This document shows, one piece after another, positions 9,972-19,719 of a DNA stretch of 64,000 nt (positions are counted from its first letter, which is position 1; every line of letters begins with the position of its first letter). Origin of the DNA: Symbiodinium natans (Eukaryota; Sar; Dinophyceae; Suessiales; Symbiodiniaceae); NCBI GenBank assembly GCA_905221605.1, contig CAJNDS010002415.1:33501-97500 (forward strand). Direction: 5' to 3'. A model generated the notes under the pieces. That model ran no database searches. It was not told where the DNA came from and saw only the letters and a program-made list of their open reading frames with translations. The translations under genes and the position numbers were made by a program.

Positions 9972-10016
9972 CCTCCAGTTCGCGGCCTGCGGTGCGATCA
10001 TGCCCTGCATGGGCAC
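9972..10016 (-). CDS. Micro-exon of ACP-bearing gene
   Basis: 45 bp, 15 codons, phase 0 to 0. Acceptor TGGAAAG|GTGCCC, donor TGGAGG|GTTGAA. Reads VPMQGMIAPQAANWR. Left neighbour is a CCCTAAA array (9858-9952), right neighbour TTTAGGG (10037 on). Confidence 0.55.
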
Positions 10017-10585
10017 CTTTCCAGGACCCAGGAATGGGGTTTAGGGGGGTTTAGGGTTTAGGGTTTAGGATTTGGGGTCTAGGGTTTAGGGTTTAGGGTT
10101 TGGGGCTTGCTAGATATTATCTAGTGTATGGCGTGTGGGCTTTAGGGTTTAGGGTTTAGGGGGTTTCGAGGGTTTCGGGGGTTTAGGGGCTCGAGCCGTT
10201 AGCGCGCAGCGGGTTTAGGGGGTTCAGGGGGTTCGGGGCGTTCCCCAAGTTCCTAGGAGCAAAGCGGCTCACTTTTTGGCTTCTTAGGGCAGTTTGGGTA
10301 TGCAGGGCTTATTTAGGGTTAGGAGGTTTAAGGATTTGGGGCGCATAGAGCTTAGCCAGTGTGCAGGGTTGAGGTTTGAGGGTGTACCCTAAACCCTAAA
10401 CCCTAAACCCCAAACCCTAAACCCTATAAGGGGTTGAAGGAGCCTATGCCACAATCCACACAATTCCATTTTGAGAAGGACTTTCTTCACAGGCCGCATA
10501 CTTCCAAGAGAAACTGCCATGAGAATTTTCAATGAGGATGAAACCGCCTGTGGTTGCTTATAGAAGCCAGATAAGGGCACCTTGG

Positions 10586-10676
10586 GAGTTTTCCCTCTTA
10601 TACTGACAGTCCTTAGTAGGGGTTCTAATCGGCGGTACGATAACCCCTAATAAGGACTGCTGGCATAAGGGCGAAT
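10586..10676. mobile_element. MITE-like family B copy
   Basis: Inverted arms 'ccctcttatactgacagtcc' and 'aggactgctggcataaggg' around a 'cggtacgataa' centre. The same arms recur at 45338, 48912, 50400 and 50773. Confidence 0.6.
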
Positions 10677-10699
10677 ACACCATACCCCCCCCCCCCTCC

Positions 10700-10865
10700 A
10701 ATCAACGCCTACTAAACCTACGAAACCTACTAAAACTACTAAACCTACTATAACCTACTATAACCTACTATAACCTACTAAACCTACTAAAACTAAAATC
10801 TACCTAACCCTACTAAACCTACTAAACATACCATGTAGACCTACTAAACCTGCTAAACCCTAGAA
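10700..10865. repeat. CCTACTAAA tandem block
   Basis: Tandem 'cctactaaa/cctactata' units, a drifted relative of CCCTAAA. It occupies the position where other introns carry the CCCTAAA array. Confidence 0.8.
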
Positions 10866-10881
10866 CCTTCAGAGCTCATGC

Positions 10882-10932
10882 AATGCCGTCTTGGGGCCCG
10901 ACCATCTTCGGCGCCTTCGCCGCTGCTTGGGC
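10882..10932 (-). CDS. Micro-exon of ACP-bearing gene
   Basis: 51 bp, 17 codons, phase 0 to 0. Acceptor AAAGAG|GCCCAA, GC donor GGCATT|GCATGAG. Reads AQAAAKAPKMVGPQDGI. It starts with an Ala codon right after AG, as many exons here do. Confidence 0.55.
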
Positions 10933-11230
10933 CTCTTTGCCTCAGGAATTTAGAGGTTGGAGTTCAGTGGTTTAGGGGGTTTGTCGGGGTTTTTAGGGGT
11001 TTTAGGGTTTAGGGCTAGGGTTTCGGGTTTCGCGTTTCGGGTTTCGGGTTTCGGGTTTCGGGTTTAGGGGGTTTAGGGAGTTTAGGTTTTTCGGGGGCGC
11101 TATGGTTGTCATACAGGGAATCTCGGGACATTTAGGGACCTTTTCGAGGTTTAGGGGATTAGGTCTTGATCGGGTGCTTTCAATTTGTGAGGGCGGCGGA
11201 CTTGCTCCCCCGGCTGCTCCCAGCCCCCTC

Positions 11231-11345
11231 CTAACTTGGCAGCCCAGTAACCATATTCGAATAAGGGCACTCTTTTTTGGGTTGAATATTTTTTAAGGGA
11301 ACCCATAACCAAAAAAAAGGGTAAAGGGTATCACTGGGCTACCAA
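11231..11345. mobile_element. MITE-like family E copy
   Basis: Left arm 'gcccagtaacc...aagggcactcttttttg', right arm 'caaaaaaaagggtaaaggg..cactgggct' inverted. Related copies at 11576, 14838, 25420, 39095 and 49290. Confidence 0.6.
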
Positions 11346-11481
11346 GCTAAGTTTCAAACCTGCCCGGCTGCATTGCTAGACTGATTTTGGAGCTCCTAGC
11401 TAGAATTAAAACTTTAGGTGTTTTTTGGGAATTATAGTTCCCAAGAACCCCTAAGATCGAGGCAAGGCAGTGGGGGCGTAC

Positions 11482-11535
11482 TTTGGATGAAGCATCTAAA
11501 GCCTCCATGCGCGCGATGCGGGATACGGGATCAGC
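11482..11535 (-). CDS. Micro-exon, first in the ACP phase chain
   Basis: 54 bp, 18 codons, phase 0 to 0. Acceptor CGTGCAG|GCTGAT, donor TCCAAA|GTACGC. Reads ADPVSRIARMEALDASSK. It lies 1.4 kb downstream of the PPR gene, so it may be an early exon of a new gene; no start codon was found. Confidence 0.55.
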
Positions 11536-11575
11536 CTGCACGTGGCTTCACAGCTCAAAGGACAGCACCTAGGTT

Positions 11576-11692
11576 GCCCAGTAACCTAGGATTTAAAAGG
11601 GTGCCCCTTTTTTGCTTAACGGGGTTTACAAGGGAACGGAAGCCCCCCCAAAAAGGGAATAAGGGCACGACTGGGCATCCTAGGCACGCTTG
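11576..11692. mobile_element. MITE-like family E copy
   Basis: Inverted arms 'cccagtaacctaggatttaa' and 'gggcacgactgggcatccta' with the internal 'gggaac' box typical of the family. Confidence 0.55.
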
Positions 11693-12399
11693 GTGGCATT
11701 TTGCACAAACCGCCAAGCCCCTAAAAGACTAAGCCATCCAAAAGTTGTGTGCGGGTTTAGGGTTTAGGGTTTAGGGTCATGAGCCTAAACATTGAACCTT
11801 ATAAGCTCCAAGTCCTGAAAGAACTAAACCCTACAGCCTAGTCGTTCGACCTCAGGGGCGCCTCTGGACAGTCAGGATCGACCCCTACTCTATACTCCAT
11901 TTGACCCATAATGAACATATGTAATCCATGCTTTCAGTATTTCGATGGGTCTCATACCAACGAAAAAAATAGAATTCATTGGGGGATTATGGTACTCCAC
12001 CCGACACCTAAACTACACCCGGAGCGTAATGCGCCCTCATCGTAGGTGGAGTTCTGCTCATCCTTGGGTTTAGGGTTGAGGGTTTAGGGTTTAGGGCTTT
12101 TGGCTTATCCGGGAAGGCGTATGAGGGGTCTTGGAGGGCTTGTTGATCTCGGAGGATTTGGCTTATCTGCACTAAACCCGCACTCCTAAACCCTAAACCA
12201 AAAACATCCATAAACCTAAGCCCTGAAGCATTAGGGTTCAGGGAAGCGGTTCCCTGGAGGGATCCTGAGGGCCTTGTGAGACATTCTGCAAGGGAAATTG
12301 GAGCTTAAGGGTTTAACTAGGGTTTAGTGGCTAAGGATTTAGGGATCAGGGCTGCGGCCTTTTGGACATGCTGCTGAAGCTGGCAGCGCACACCGTCCA

Positions 12400-12962
12400 G
12401 AACAAGCAAGCATACCGATCGCAAGACCGCTTTCTTCACATACTTTTGGATTTTCTGACACAGTGCGCTCTGAGCTTCTCGCAATCGTTTCTCACGCTCA
12501 GGCATGTCTGCATCAAGTACGACTCAGCGAAAACTTCATGGGAAGGGACATCGTATTCCTTCATGTCGGCACGGATGCGCTGGATCTGCTCAAGGCTTGC
12601 CTTCACGTGTGCTTGTGCCAAGTTGGCGAAGGTCACGATCGTAGGTGTTATGTCGTAGTTCAACATTGTTTTGAACAGGTACATGGCTGCGTTGTGGCTC
12701 GGTCGCTCTGCATTGGCACAAGCAAAACTGGCAGAATTGAACTTGTACACGTCAAGCTCAATCGGCCGTGTAAGCAGAATGTCTCATTCGCTGCCCCTTC
12801 GACGTCGCCCATGTAGGCTGCCGCATCAATGCGGGCACCACAGTTGAATCTATCAACCCATGCGCGTTTTGACACCTCAGCCCATATCGCGTCAACCATG
12901 ACAGGATCTTACAATTTTCCAAGAATCTTCATGCCCACAAGCAGGCTGACCTCGTTCACCAC
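12400..12962 (-). pseudogene. Decayed tandem copy of the PPR gene
   Basis: The minus strand matches the neighbouring PPR gene over its central and C-terminal part (for example RPSHNAAMYLFK and TIVTFANLAQAHVKASLEQI) but in two frames: one covers 12660-12899 and another 12436-12750. Frameshifts and a deletion break it, and the N-terminal signal and transit region is absent. The homology begins where the parent reads MVD(T/A)(V/I)WAEV. It lies head-to-tail downstream of the intact gene. Confidence 0.85.
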
Positions 12963-12982
12963 GAAGAAACCCAATCACTGAG

Positions 12983-13999
12983 TCACAGGCCTGCTTGCTG
13001 CGCATACTTTAGGAATCTTTGACATAGCGCAGTCAACTCCACGTTGTCGGCTTGGATCTCGAGCAGCGCACTCTGAGCTTCTTTCAACCTTCCTTCACGC
13101 TCAGGCAAATCTGCAAGTGTCGCGGTGATGGGTTGCATGGTTCGAGCAGAGACCAGACGACGTCCCTGAACCAAGGCATTCAAATACGACTCAGCGAAAA
13201 CTTGATCGAAAGGGATACCGTACTCTTTCATACTGGCACGAACATGCTGGATCTGCTCAAGGCTTGCCTTCACGTGTGCGCGTGCCAAGTTGGTGAAGGT
13301 CACGATCGTCGGCGAAAAGCCGTTGTCCAGCAAGGATTTGAACAGGTACATGGCTGCATTGTGGCTAGGCCGTTTTGCCTTGGCACAAGCAAAGATGGCT
13401 GAGTTAAACGCGTACACGTCTGCCCCAATCTTCCGGGTAAGCATGACATCTAGCACAGCTGCCGCCTGCTCGACATCCCCCATGTAAGCTGCTGCATCAA
13501 TGCAGGCACCACATCGGAGTTCGTCAACAAACCCGCGTTCTGTAACCTCAGCCCATACCGTGTCAACCATGACAGGATCTTGCATTTTTCCAAATATCTT
13601 CAAGCCCACAAGTAACGTGACCTTGTCCACGATGGCACCCGATCTCCGCAGTTGCTTATATATTCCGGCAGCTTCCTTGTACCGTGCGCACCGGTAAGCT
13701 GCCTGCATGGCTGCGGTGAGCACTGGGACGGCCGAACCCTGGTAGCTTGCATAGAGTTGACGGGCGCTTTGCCAGTCGCCCTTCTTACCCAGCTCTGCAA
13801 GCCTGCTCGCGAGCCGCTTCTCCTTGCCAGACAGCTCGAAAGTCCCTTTCGGAGCTTGCTGGCTGATACTCAGCCCGGCACTTTCCCTGACAACGCTGAT
13901 AGGCTGTTGCCTCGCTGGGGCCCCAAAGCTGAGTGTACAGGCCCAACGTGAAATGAGCGTCGCAAGAAGCGCGATCCACAAGGCTGAGCTCGAGGCCAT
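12983..13999 (-). CDS. PPR protein, probably plastid-targeted
   Basis: A single-exon 338-residue protein. Residues 1-24 form a signal peptide (hydrophobic ALWIALLATLI). This is followed by F-G-A-P at 25-28, matching the Phe-led 'FVAP' start of dinoflagellate plastid transit peptides, and then a Ser/Arg/Gln-rich stretch. From about residue 90 it has degenerate 35-residue helical hairpins of the pentatricopeptide type, best seen around VYAFNSAIFACAKAKRPSHN and PTIVTFTNLARAHVKA. PPR proteins bind organelle RNA and act in its processing, stability or translation; the target here is unknown. ATG at 13999 is chosen because it gives the signal peptide. Flanks lack the strict array bracketing seen around the micro-exons. 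A broken copy follows at 12400-12962. Confidence 0.85.
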   Translation of the reverse strand: MASSSALWIALLATLISRWACTLSFGAPARQQPISVVRESAGLSISQQAPKGTFELSGKEKRLASRLAELGKKGDWQSARQLYASYQGSAVPVLTAAMQAAYRCARYKEAAGIYKQLRRSGAIVDKVTLLVGLKIFGKMQDPVMVDTVWAEVTERGFVDELRCGACIDAAAYMGDVEQAAAVLDVMLTRKIGADVYAFNSAIFACAKAKRPSHNAAMYLFKSLLDNGFSPTIVTFTNLARAHVKASLEQIQHVRASMKEYGIPFDQVFAESYLNALVQGRRLVSARTMQPITATLADLPEREGRLKEAQSALLEIQADNVELTALCQRFLKYAQQAGL

Positions 14000-14079
14000 G
14001 GTGATCGACGCAGACTATGCTACGCCAGAGCTCTTGAAAATTAGGACCCCAAACCTCTCCGAGAGTTGTTGTTCATGAC

Positions 14080-15330
14080 TTGCTGGTCCTTCCGGAGCTG
14101 AGCGGGCTGTCCAAAATGCCAACAGAAAACAGCTACGCTCCACAGGAAAGCTCTGTGCGAGAAATGTGGGCTCCCGGGATAGACCTTATGCCGATGGCGA
14201 GTCGAGCACAGCAAAGACCCTGCAGCCCTAAACCCCATTACTCTGATCCCCAAGGCCCCAACTCCCTTGAGTGCTCCCGAGTTCGTGATAGGTATTGCAA
14301 CTTATTAGGTTTACAGTCCCTTGACTACAGCAACCCGTCCGCGTCCCCATGTTGCCCAAACCTACCTCCCTACCCTAAACGTTAAACACGAAACCGTAAA
14401 CTCTAAACCCTACAAGCGCGGCAAACCATGCATGCCAAAATGCCTTTATCCTTCACCCTACAAACCAAACAAACCATACAAACCCTACATGAACCCTGTA
14501 AACCCTGAACGCTCGCAACCCTAAATCCTGAATCCTGAAGAAAAAAGTAATGACAGCCCAGAACCCCAAACCCCACCAACCAAATAAACCCTAAACCCTA
14601 TAAGCCCTGAACCCCCAACAAATCCAAAACACCCTAATCAACCCGGAAGCTCTGCAGGGTGAGCTCAAGGGAACCCCTTAATGATCTTCAACCATGACCC
14701 AGCTATGGGTATTGAAAAGCCGTAGGGCTTCGGGCTTCTTTTCGGAAAGGTCTGGTTTCAAGGCTCAAAAGGAGTTCCGTTTGAAACTGGAGACCCCAGG
14801 CCCGAACCCCAAAACCCTAAACCCGTAAACCCTTGGTATCCCAGTTAACCATAGCAGAATAAGGGTACCCTTTTTTGTTTGTAGAAGGGAACCTTGAACC
14901 AAAGAAAGGGCGGAAGGGTACCACTGGGCTACTAAGAACCCCTACGCCTTGGTCTCCGGGATTTGGGGGTTGCCGACGGGTCGCACGATAAGGTTTAGTT
15001 TTTGGGTTTAAGTAGGGTTTGGGGGTTTGGGGTTTAGGGTTTATTGCGTAGGGTCCCCCATATACCCAACACCAAGTACTTAGGGTTTGGGGGTTTGGGG
15101 GTTTAGGGTCTCCATAAACCCAACACCAAGCCATGACGCAAATGCTGGGGTTTGGTGTTTCGGGTTTGGTCTGGAACACAGCTGCGCACCAAAAGCCCGA
15201 AGCCCTGCAGGCCAAACTCTAAGCCGTGAGCCCTAAACCGCAAGCCCACCAAGCCCACCAAGCCCTAAACCCTAAACACTAAACCCTAAACCCTAAACCC
15301 TGAACTGCAGACCAGACCCTAAGCAGTCAT
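14080..15330. other. Unassigned repeat-rich DNA
   Basis: Contains degenerate CCCTAAA text, a family E element (14838-14935) and two direct copies of a 50-bp 'cccaacaccaag' segment (15060-15125). Open frames here are made of telomere-like translation. No exon is supported. Confidence 0.5.
14838..14936. mobile_element. MITE-like family E copy
   Basis: Left arm 'cccagttaacc..aagggtaccctttttt', right arm 'gaaagggcggaagggtacca' plus 'ctgggcta'. About 100 bp, palindromic, non-coding. Confidence 0.65.
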
Positions 15331-15334
15331 CAGC

Positions 15335-15371
15335 TGAGGAGACGGCTCTGCGCGATCTGCGCCTGCAGCGC
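15335..15371 (-). CDS. TPR-chain micro-exon
   Basis: 37 bp, phase 0 to 1. Acceptor GGCAAG|GCGCTG, GC donor CTCCTCA|GCTGAT. Reads ALQAQIAQSRLL. Last exon of the in-phase run 18728 to 15335. Confidence 0.5.
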
Positions 15372-15789
15372 CTTGCCATAGGCCCTGGCAGCTGGGTGAA
15401 TTTGCTTTTTTTGTGGAAGCCCTGAGCCCCTAAACCCAAACCCTAAACCCTAAACCCCAAACCCTAAACCCTAAACCCTAAACCCCAAACCCCAAACACT
15501 AAACAGCATGTCGCTAAAATGCGGGCTGCTTCTTCCATCCTGGCCCGGGGGGGGGGGGGGGGGGCGGGCGGGGGCGGGCGTTTTGGGATTTGGGGTTCAG
15601 GGGCCGGAAGGCCATACTTCTCGGCTTCTGAGCTTAGAGGTTTAGGGTTTAGGGTTTAGGGTTTAGGGTTTAGGGTTTAGGGTTTTAGGGTTTAGGGTTC
15701 TGAGACTGCAAGGGCAAACCTTGCCGCCTTCAGGGGTGTTTGACGTCTAGAGCCCTGGGATCTGTGCGTTTCGGGCTTAGAGGACACTT

Positions 15790-15871
15790 TCCTTGGGGAC
15801 GAATTGAGCCCGAAAAGGGTTTATGGTTCATATACCTTAATAAGAATTACAGTAGTAGTAAGAAAATATGA
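15790..15871. mobile_element. MITE-like family D, partial copy
   Basis: Contains 'ccttggggacgaa' and 'tggttcatataccttaata' in the order of the complete element at 20979-21090. Confidence 0.5.
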
Positions 15872-16012
15872 CCCTAAACCCTAAACCCTAAACCTAACTA
15901 AACCCTAAACCCTAAGCCCTAAACCCTAAACCCTAAACCCTGAACCATCCACATGAAGCAAACAAAAGGCTTATGGTGCTGATCCCAATTTGTGGCTCCT
16001 TCAAGCCCTGCA

Positions 16013-16312
16013 GACTCAATGCGTTTAGGAATTGTAGGGTTTCAGGATCTTGGGAGTTATGGCTTCAATCCCTAAACCCTAAACCTTAAACCCTAAACCC
16101 TAAACCCTAAATCCTAGGTCCTGTTGAAAGTGCTATGATTGGCTACCCTAAACCCTAAAACCTAAACCCTAAACCCTAACCCCTAAACCCTGAACCCTGA
16201 ACCCGAGTAAAAAAAGCCTCTGGGATCCGGGAGTTAAGGGTCAGGGCTCCGCGGAGGGTACTCCGCGGCACACCTACTGCACTTGCCAAACACCCGGAAT
16301 CCTACAAACCCT
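16013..16312. repeat. Segmental duplication, copy 1
   Basis: Two blocks, 16013-16072 (GACTCAATGCGTTTAGGAAT...) and 16206-16312 (CTCCGCGGAG...CACACCTACTGCACT), recur in the same order at 17883-17942 and 18018-18125 with CCCTAAA spacers between. Copies are about 90% alike by eye. Confidence 0.8.
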
Positions 16313-16389
16313 ACAAGGGAGTTAAACCCTAAACCCTAAACCCTAAACCCTAAATCCTAAACCCGAAAACCCTAGGCCGAAGGGTAAAC

Positions 16390-16432
16390 GCAGGCAGGTT
16401 TGCTCTTTCCGCTGGTCACCACAAGCTGCCGC
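16390..16432 (-). CDS. TPR-chain micro-exon
   Basis: 43 bp, phase 2 to 0. Acceptor GTCGCCAG|GCGGCA, donor GCCTGC|GTTTAC. Reads RQLVVTSGKSKPAC. In phase with both 17159-17201 and 15335-15371. CCCTAAA lies to its left and a TTTATAGGG block to its right. Confidence 0.5.
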
Positions 16433-16499
16433 CTGGCGACCGTTTTAGGGGAAGAGAGACGGGCTTATAGGGTGTAGGAACTGCCCCCGAACGCGTAGG

Positions 16500-16700
16500 G
16501 TTTAGGGCTAAGGGTTTAGGGTTTAGGGGGTTTATAGGGTTTATAGGGTTTATAGGGTTCATAGGCTTTATAGGGTTTATAGGGTTTATAGGGTTTATGG
16601 GGTTTACAGGGTTTACAGGGTTTACAGGGTTTACAGGGTTTACAGGGTTTGCAGGGTTTGCAGGGTTTGCAGGGTTAGGGTTTCGGGTTTAGGGTTTAGG
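16500..16700. repeat. Ordered variant telomere-like block
   Basis: Runs of TTTATAGGG, then five TTTACAGGG, then three TTTGCAGGG, then TTTAGGG. The stepwise change of one 9-mer into the next records successive local amplifications. Confidence 0.85.
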
Positions 16701-17158
16701 GTTCAGCATCTCAAGTTCAAGCACACCAGTCAAGCCCGTCACTCTGGTATCGAAAACCTACCCACCCACCCTTTGGAGCCCACAACCCGAAACCCTAAAC
16801 CCTAAACCCTAAACCCTAAACCCTAAACCCTAATCATAGTTCATTTCTCACAAGAACGGAGTTGTCGATCGTAATTTGCCTCAGGACAAATCATGTCTAA
16901 AACAGAACCAGGGCCGACGAACATTCGCCTGAACCCTGCCACAGGGCAGGGCATCCCCAAACCAGGCAGCCCTGCTGGGCGGGGGGAAGGAGGGGGGGTG
17001 GGGGGCGGGGAAGGGGGGCGGGCTAAGGGTATAGGGCCGGAGTTGCGATCGGACTGTACCCTGGAGCCAGTGGCCCTAAACCCGAAACCCTAAACCCGAA
17101 ATCCTAAACCCAAATCCTAATCAATCGGCTTGGGGTTTAGGGTTTCAAGACGGGCGAC

Positions 17159-17201
17159 CGAGGTCTCTGCGTGCTTGAGGCGTCGGTGCCATGGGGCCCG
17201 T
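17159..17201 (-). CDS. TPR-chain micro-exon
   Basis: 43 bp, phase 1 to 2, acceptor CTTTGAG|ACGGGC, donor GACCTCG|GTCGCC. Low-complexity Thr/Ser/Arg text. Supported mainly by phase agreement with the exons on both sides. Confidence 0.4.
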
Positions 17202-17545
17202 CTCAAAGCCCTGAGCCCTAAAACCCTAAACCCTAACCCCGAAACCCCAAACCCTGCACGGGTTTAGGGTTTAGGGTTTAGCGTTTAGGGTTTAGGGTCC
17301 AAGAAGCCCCAAACTCCGAACGCAAGTCCCTAAGCACCACCTACAGAAAACTCCATGCCAAGCCTCACTTGCAACACTTCGGGCTTCAGGAGCAATCAGC
17401 CTAAAAAGCCTGAGGCCTCAAATCCTAAAACTAATCCCTGACCCTAAACCCTAAGCCCTTAAACCCTGAACCCGAAAGCCAAAACCTAAACCCTAAACCC
17501 CAAACCCCAAACCCTAAACCCCAAACCCCAAGCCCTAAACCCTGC

Positions 17546-17609
17546 CCCCAAGATCAAAGTTCCAAGACAGGTTCACCAGCTCAATGCCCTCCTTGACCGT
17601 CTCTTCCGC
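17546..17609 (-). CDS. TPR exon, second half of a repeat
   Basis: 64 bp, phase 0 to 1. Acceptor GCGTAG|GCGGAA, GC donor GGGG|GCAGGG. Reads AEETVKEGIELVNLSWNFDL. Placed after the preceding exon (18678-18728, ending GGRYDK) it completes a typical tetratricopeptide hairpin (GxYDKAEET..EGIELV), which is good evidence that the two exons are spliced together. Confidence 0.7.
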
Positions 17610-17882
17610 CTACGCGGGCTCCGGGGCTGAGGGCTTGAAACCCTAAACCCAAACCCTAAACCCAAACCCTAAGGTCTAAGCCCTAAGCCCTAAGCCCTAA
17701 GCCCTAAACCCTAAACCCTAGCCGAAACCCTAAACCCTAAAACCAAAAACCCTGGCTTCTAGGGGCGGGTAGGGGGGGGGGGGGGGGGGGAAGCTCAGAA
17801 GACCTTTGGGATTCGTTAAGGGTTTAGGGTTTAGGTTAGGGTTTAGGTTTTAGGGTTTAGGTTAAGGGTTTAAGGGTGTTGG

Positions 17883-18125
17883 GGACTCAATGCGTTTAGG
17901 AGTTGTAGGGTTTCAGGATCTTGGGAGTTATGGCTTCAATCCCAAAACCCTAAACCCTAAACCCTAAGCCCTAGACCCTAAACCCTAAACCCTAGACCCT
18001 AAACCCTAAACCCTAAACCCTAGTAATAAAAAGCCTTTGGGATCCAGGAGCTAAGGGTTCAGGGCTCCGCGGAGTACCCCCGGGGCACACCTACTGCACT
18101 AGCCACACACCCGGAATCCTCAAAA
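17883..18125. repeat. Segmental duplication, copy 2
   Basis: Second copy of the two-block unit at 16013-16312, about 1.87 kb away, same orientation. The spacer differs in the number of CCCTAAA units. Confidence 0.8.
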
Positions 18126-18169
18126 CCCTAGGGAGTTTAGGGTTTAGGGTTTAGGGTTTAGGGTAGTTA

Positions 18170-18257
18170 TAAGAGCCCTAAAGTGGGTTATAAGGAGCCT
18201 AACTTAGGTAAAAGCCCCTTAACTAGAGTTCGTATAGTAAAGGGGCCCCTCCTGGCA
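18170..18257. mobile_element. MITE-like family A, left-truncated copy
   Basis: Right arm 'aggggcccctcc' and interior 'cttaactagagttcgtatag' are kept; the left end is replaced by a TTTAGGG array. Confidence 0.5.
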
Positions 18258-18677
18258 AGACCCTAAATCCAAAAACCCCTAAACACTCAATACTCAAGCC
18301 CTAAAACCTGAAAACCCTAAGAGACCCTAAATCCCTGAACGCCCCCCAACACCTAGAGCTATAAAACGCCACAAAAAGCCCTCAAACTCTCAAACCCTAG
18401 CCCTAAACCCTAAACCCTAAACCCTAAACCCTAAACCCTAAACACCCGAGCACCTCATTCTCTTTAAGCCCCAAACCCTCCTAACCCTGACGCCCTAGAA
18501 TCCTAGATACCCCAACCCCCAAACTGAAGACTCAAACCCTAAACCCTATATTCCCAGACCCCTCACACCCCTCAAAAACCTATAAAACCCAAACCCCAGC
18601 CAAACCCCGAACCCCAAAATCACCAAATCCCAAACCCTAAACAGCCGTGAAAGCCCTCAAACCCTGGTAACCGTCAC

Positions 18678-18728
18678 CTTGTCGTACCGACCGCCGGCGT
18701 AGTGCGTTTCAGCCATGAGGATAACGGC
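18678..18728 (-). CDS. TPR exon, first half of a repeat
   Basis: 51 bp, 17 codons, phase 0 to 0. Acceptor CTCCAGAG|GCCGTT, donor GACAAG|GTGACG. Reads AVILMAETHYAGGRYDK, helix A and turn of a tetratricopeptide repeat. First exon of a five-exon in-phase run (18728, 17609, 17201, 16432, 15371). Confidence 0.7.
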
Positions 18729-19014
18729 CTCTGGAGCCACAACCCTTCAGAGGGAGGGGTTAGGGCTTAGGATGTAAGGCTTAGGGTTTACGGTTTAGGG
18801 TTTAGTATTGGGGTTTAAACGGGTTTAAGGATTATAGGGCCCATAGGGGTTAGGGTTAAGGGTTGAGGGTTTAGGGTTTGCTGAAAGAGGGTTCCGTAGA
18901 AGCCCTTGAAAGACCCAGAGCCACGTACAAACCCAGACCAAAGGAAGTTGCCCTTTCTGGGTGGACACTTTCCTCCGAAGTTAAGTGCGCCATAAAGCCT
19001 GCAAGCGGGGTATG

Positions 19015-19105
19015 AAAGACCCTAAACCCTAAACCCTAAACCCTAAACCCTAAACCCTAAACCCTAAACCCTAAGCCCTAAGCCCTAAGCCCTAAGCCCT
19101 AAACC
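19015..19105. repeat. Telomere-like CCCTAAA array with CCCTAAG block
   Basis: Eight CCCTAAA followed by five CCCTAAG units, a clean variant switch. Confidence 0.9.
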
Positions 19106-19439
19106 TTAAGTTGGACGCTTAAAACCATCGAGTTGGGATCTTTATGTAGTATCTCTTAGTGATAAGAAGTCCCTCAACCTCTCCGTAGACCTCGTGTAAA
19201 CCAAACCCTAAAGCCCCAAGGGCCCCAAACATCCCGTTAAGCTTTAAAGCCCTTTAATACACACCCAAGCATTGCGATGAACCTAAACCCTAGACCCTAG
19301 ACCCTAAACCCTACTAAACCTTGTAAACCCTAAGAACCCTGTGAACCTTAGGTATTAGGTATGCACCACGCCAACCTTTCTCAAGATACTCAATTCTTCT
19401 TCACCCGTGACGTGAGCGGTCCGGCATTTAGAGCTGGTA

Positions 19440-19530
19440 CTCGAGGATTATAGGAAGGCGAGCAGTGCCCGGCGACCATGACGACGTCGAGTTCAAGCGG
19501 AGGATGTGAGAATGTCTGCACACCCAGGGA
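19440..19530 (-). CDS. Candidate exon, unknown protein
   Basis: Minus strand after GTGTGCAG reads ELDVVMVAGHCSPSYN, with a GTACCA donor downstream. The plus strand is also open here (DHDDVEFKRRM). Strand therefore uncertain; minus is preferred from its neighbours. Confidence 0.35.
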
Positions 19531-19719
19531 CTGACAGGAAAGGCCGCCGCTGTCCGAAGCGCATGCAAATTACCAGGACGGGCTATTCTACCCTACAACC
19601 CCTTAGAAAAGGCCCTTTATCGGGTTGATTATGGGGCTTATAGGGGCTAATGGCCCATCCTGGTACCTGGGCTCAACGACCGTTGCCCACCTCCCCTCTT
19701 CCCCCCTTGCAACCACCCC

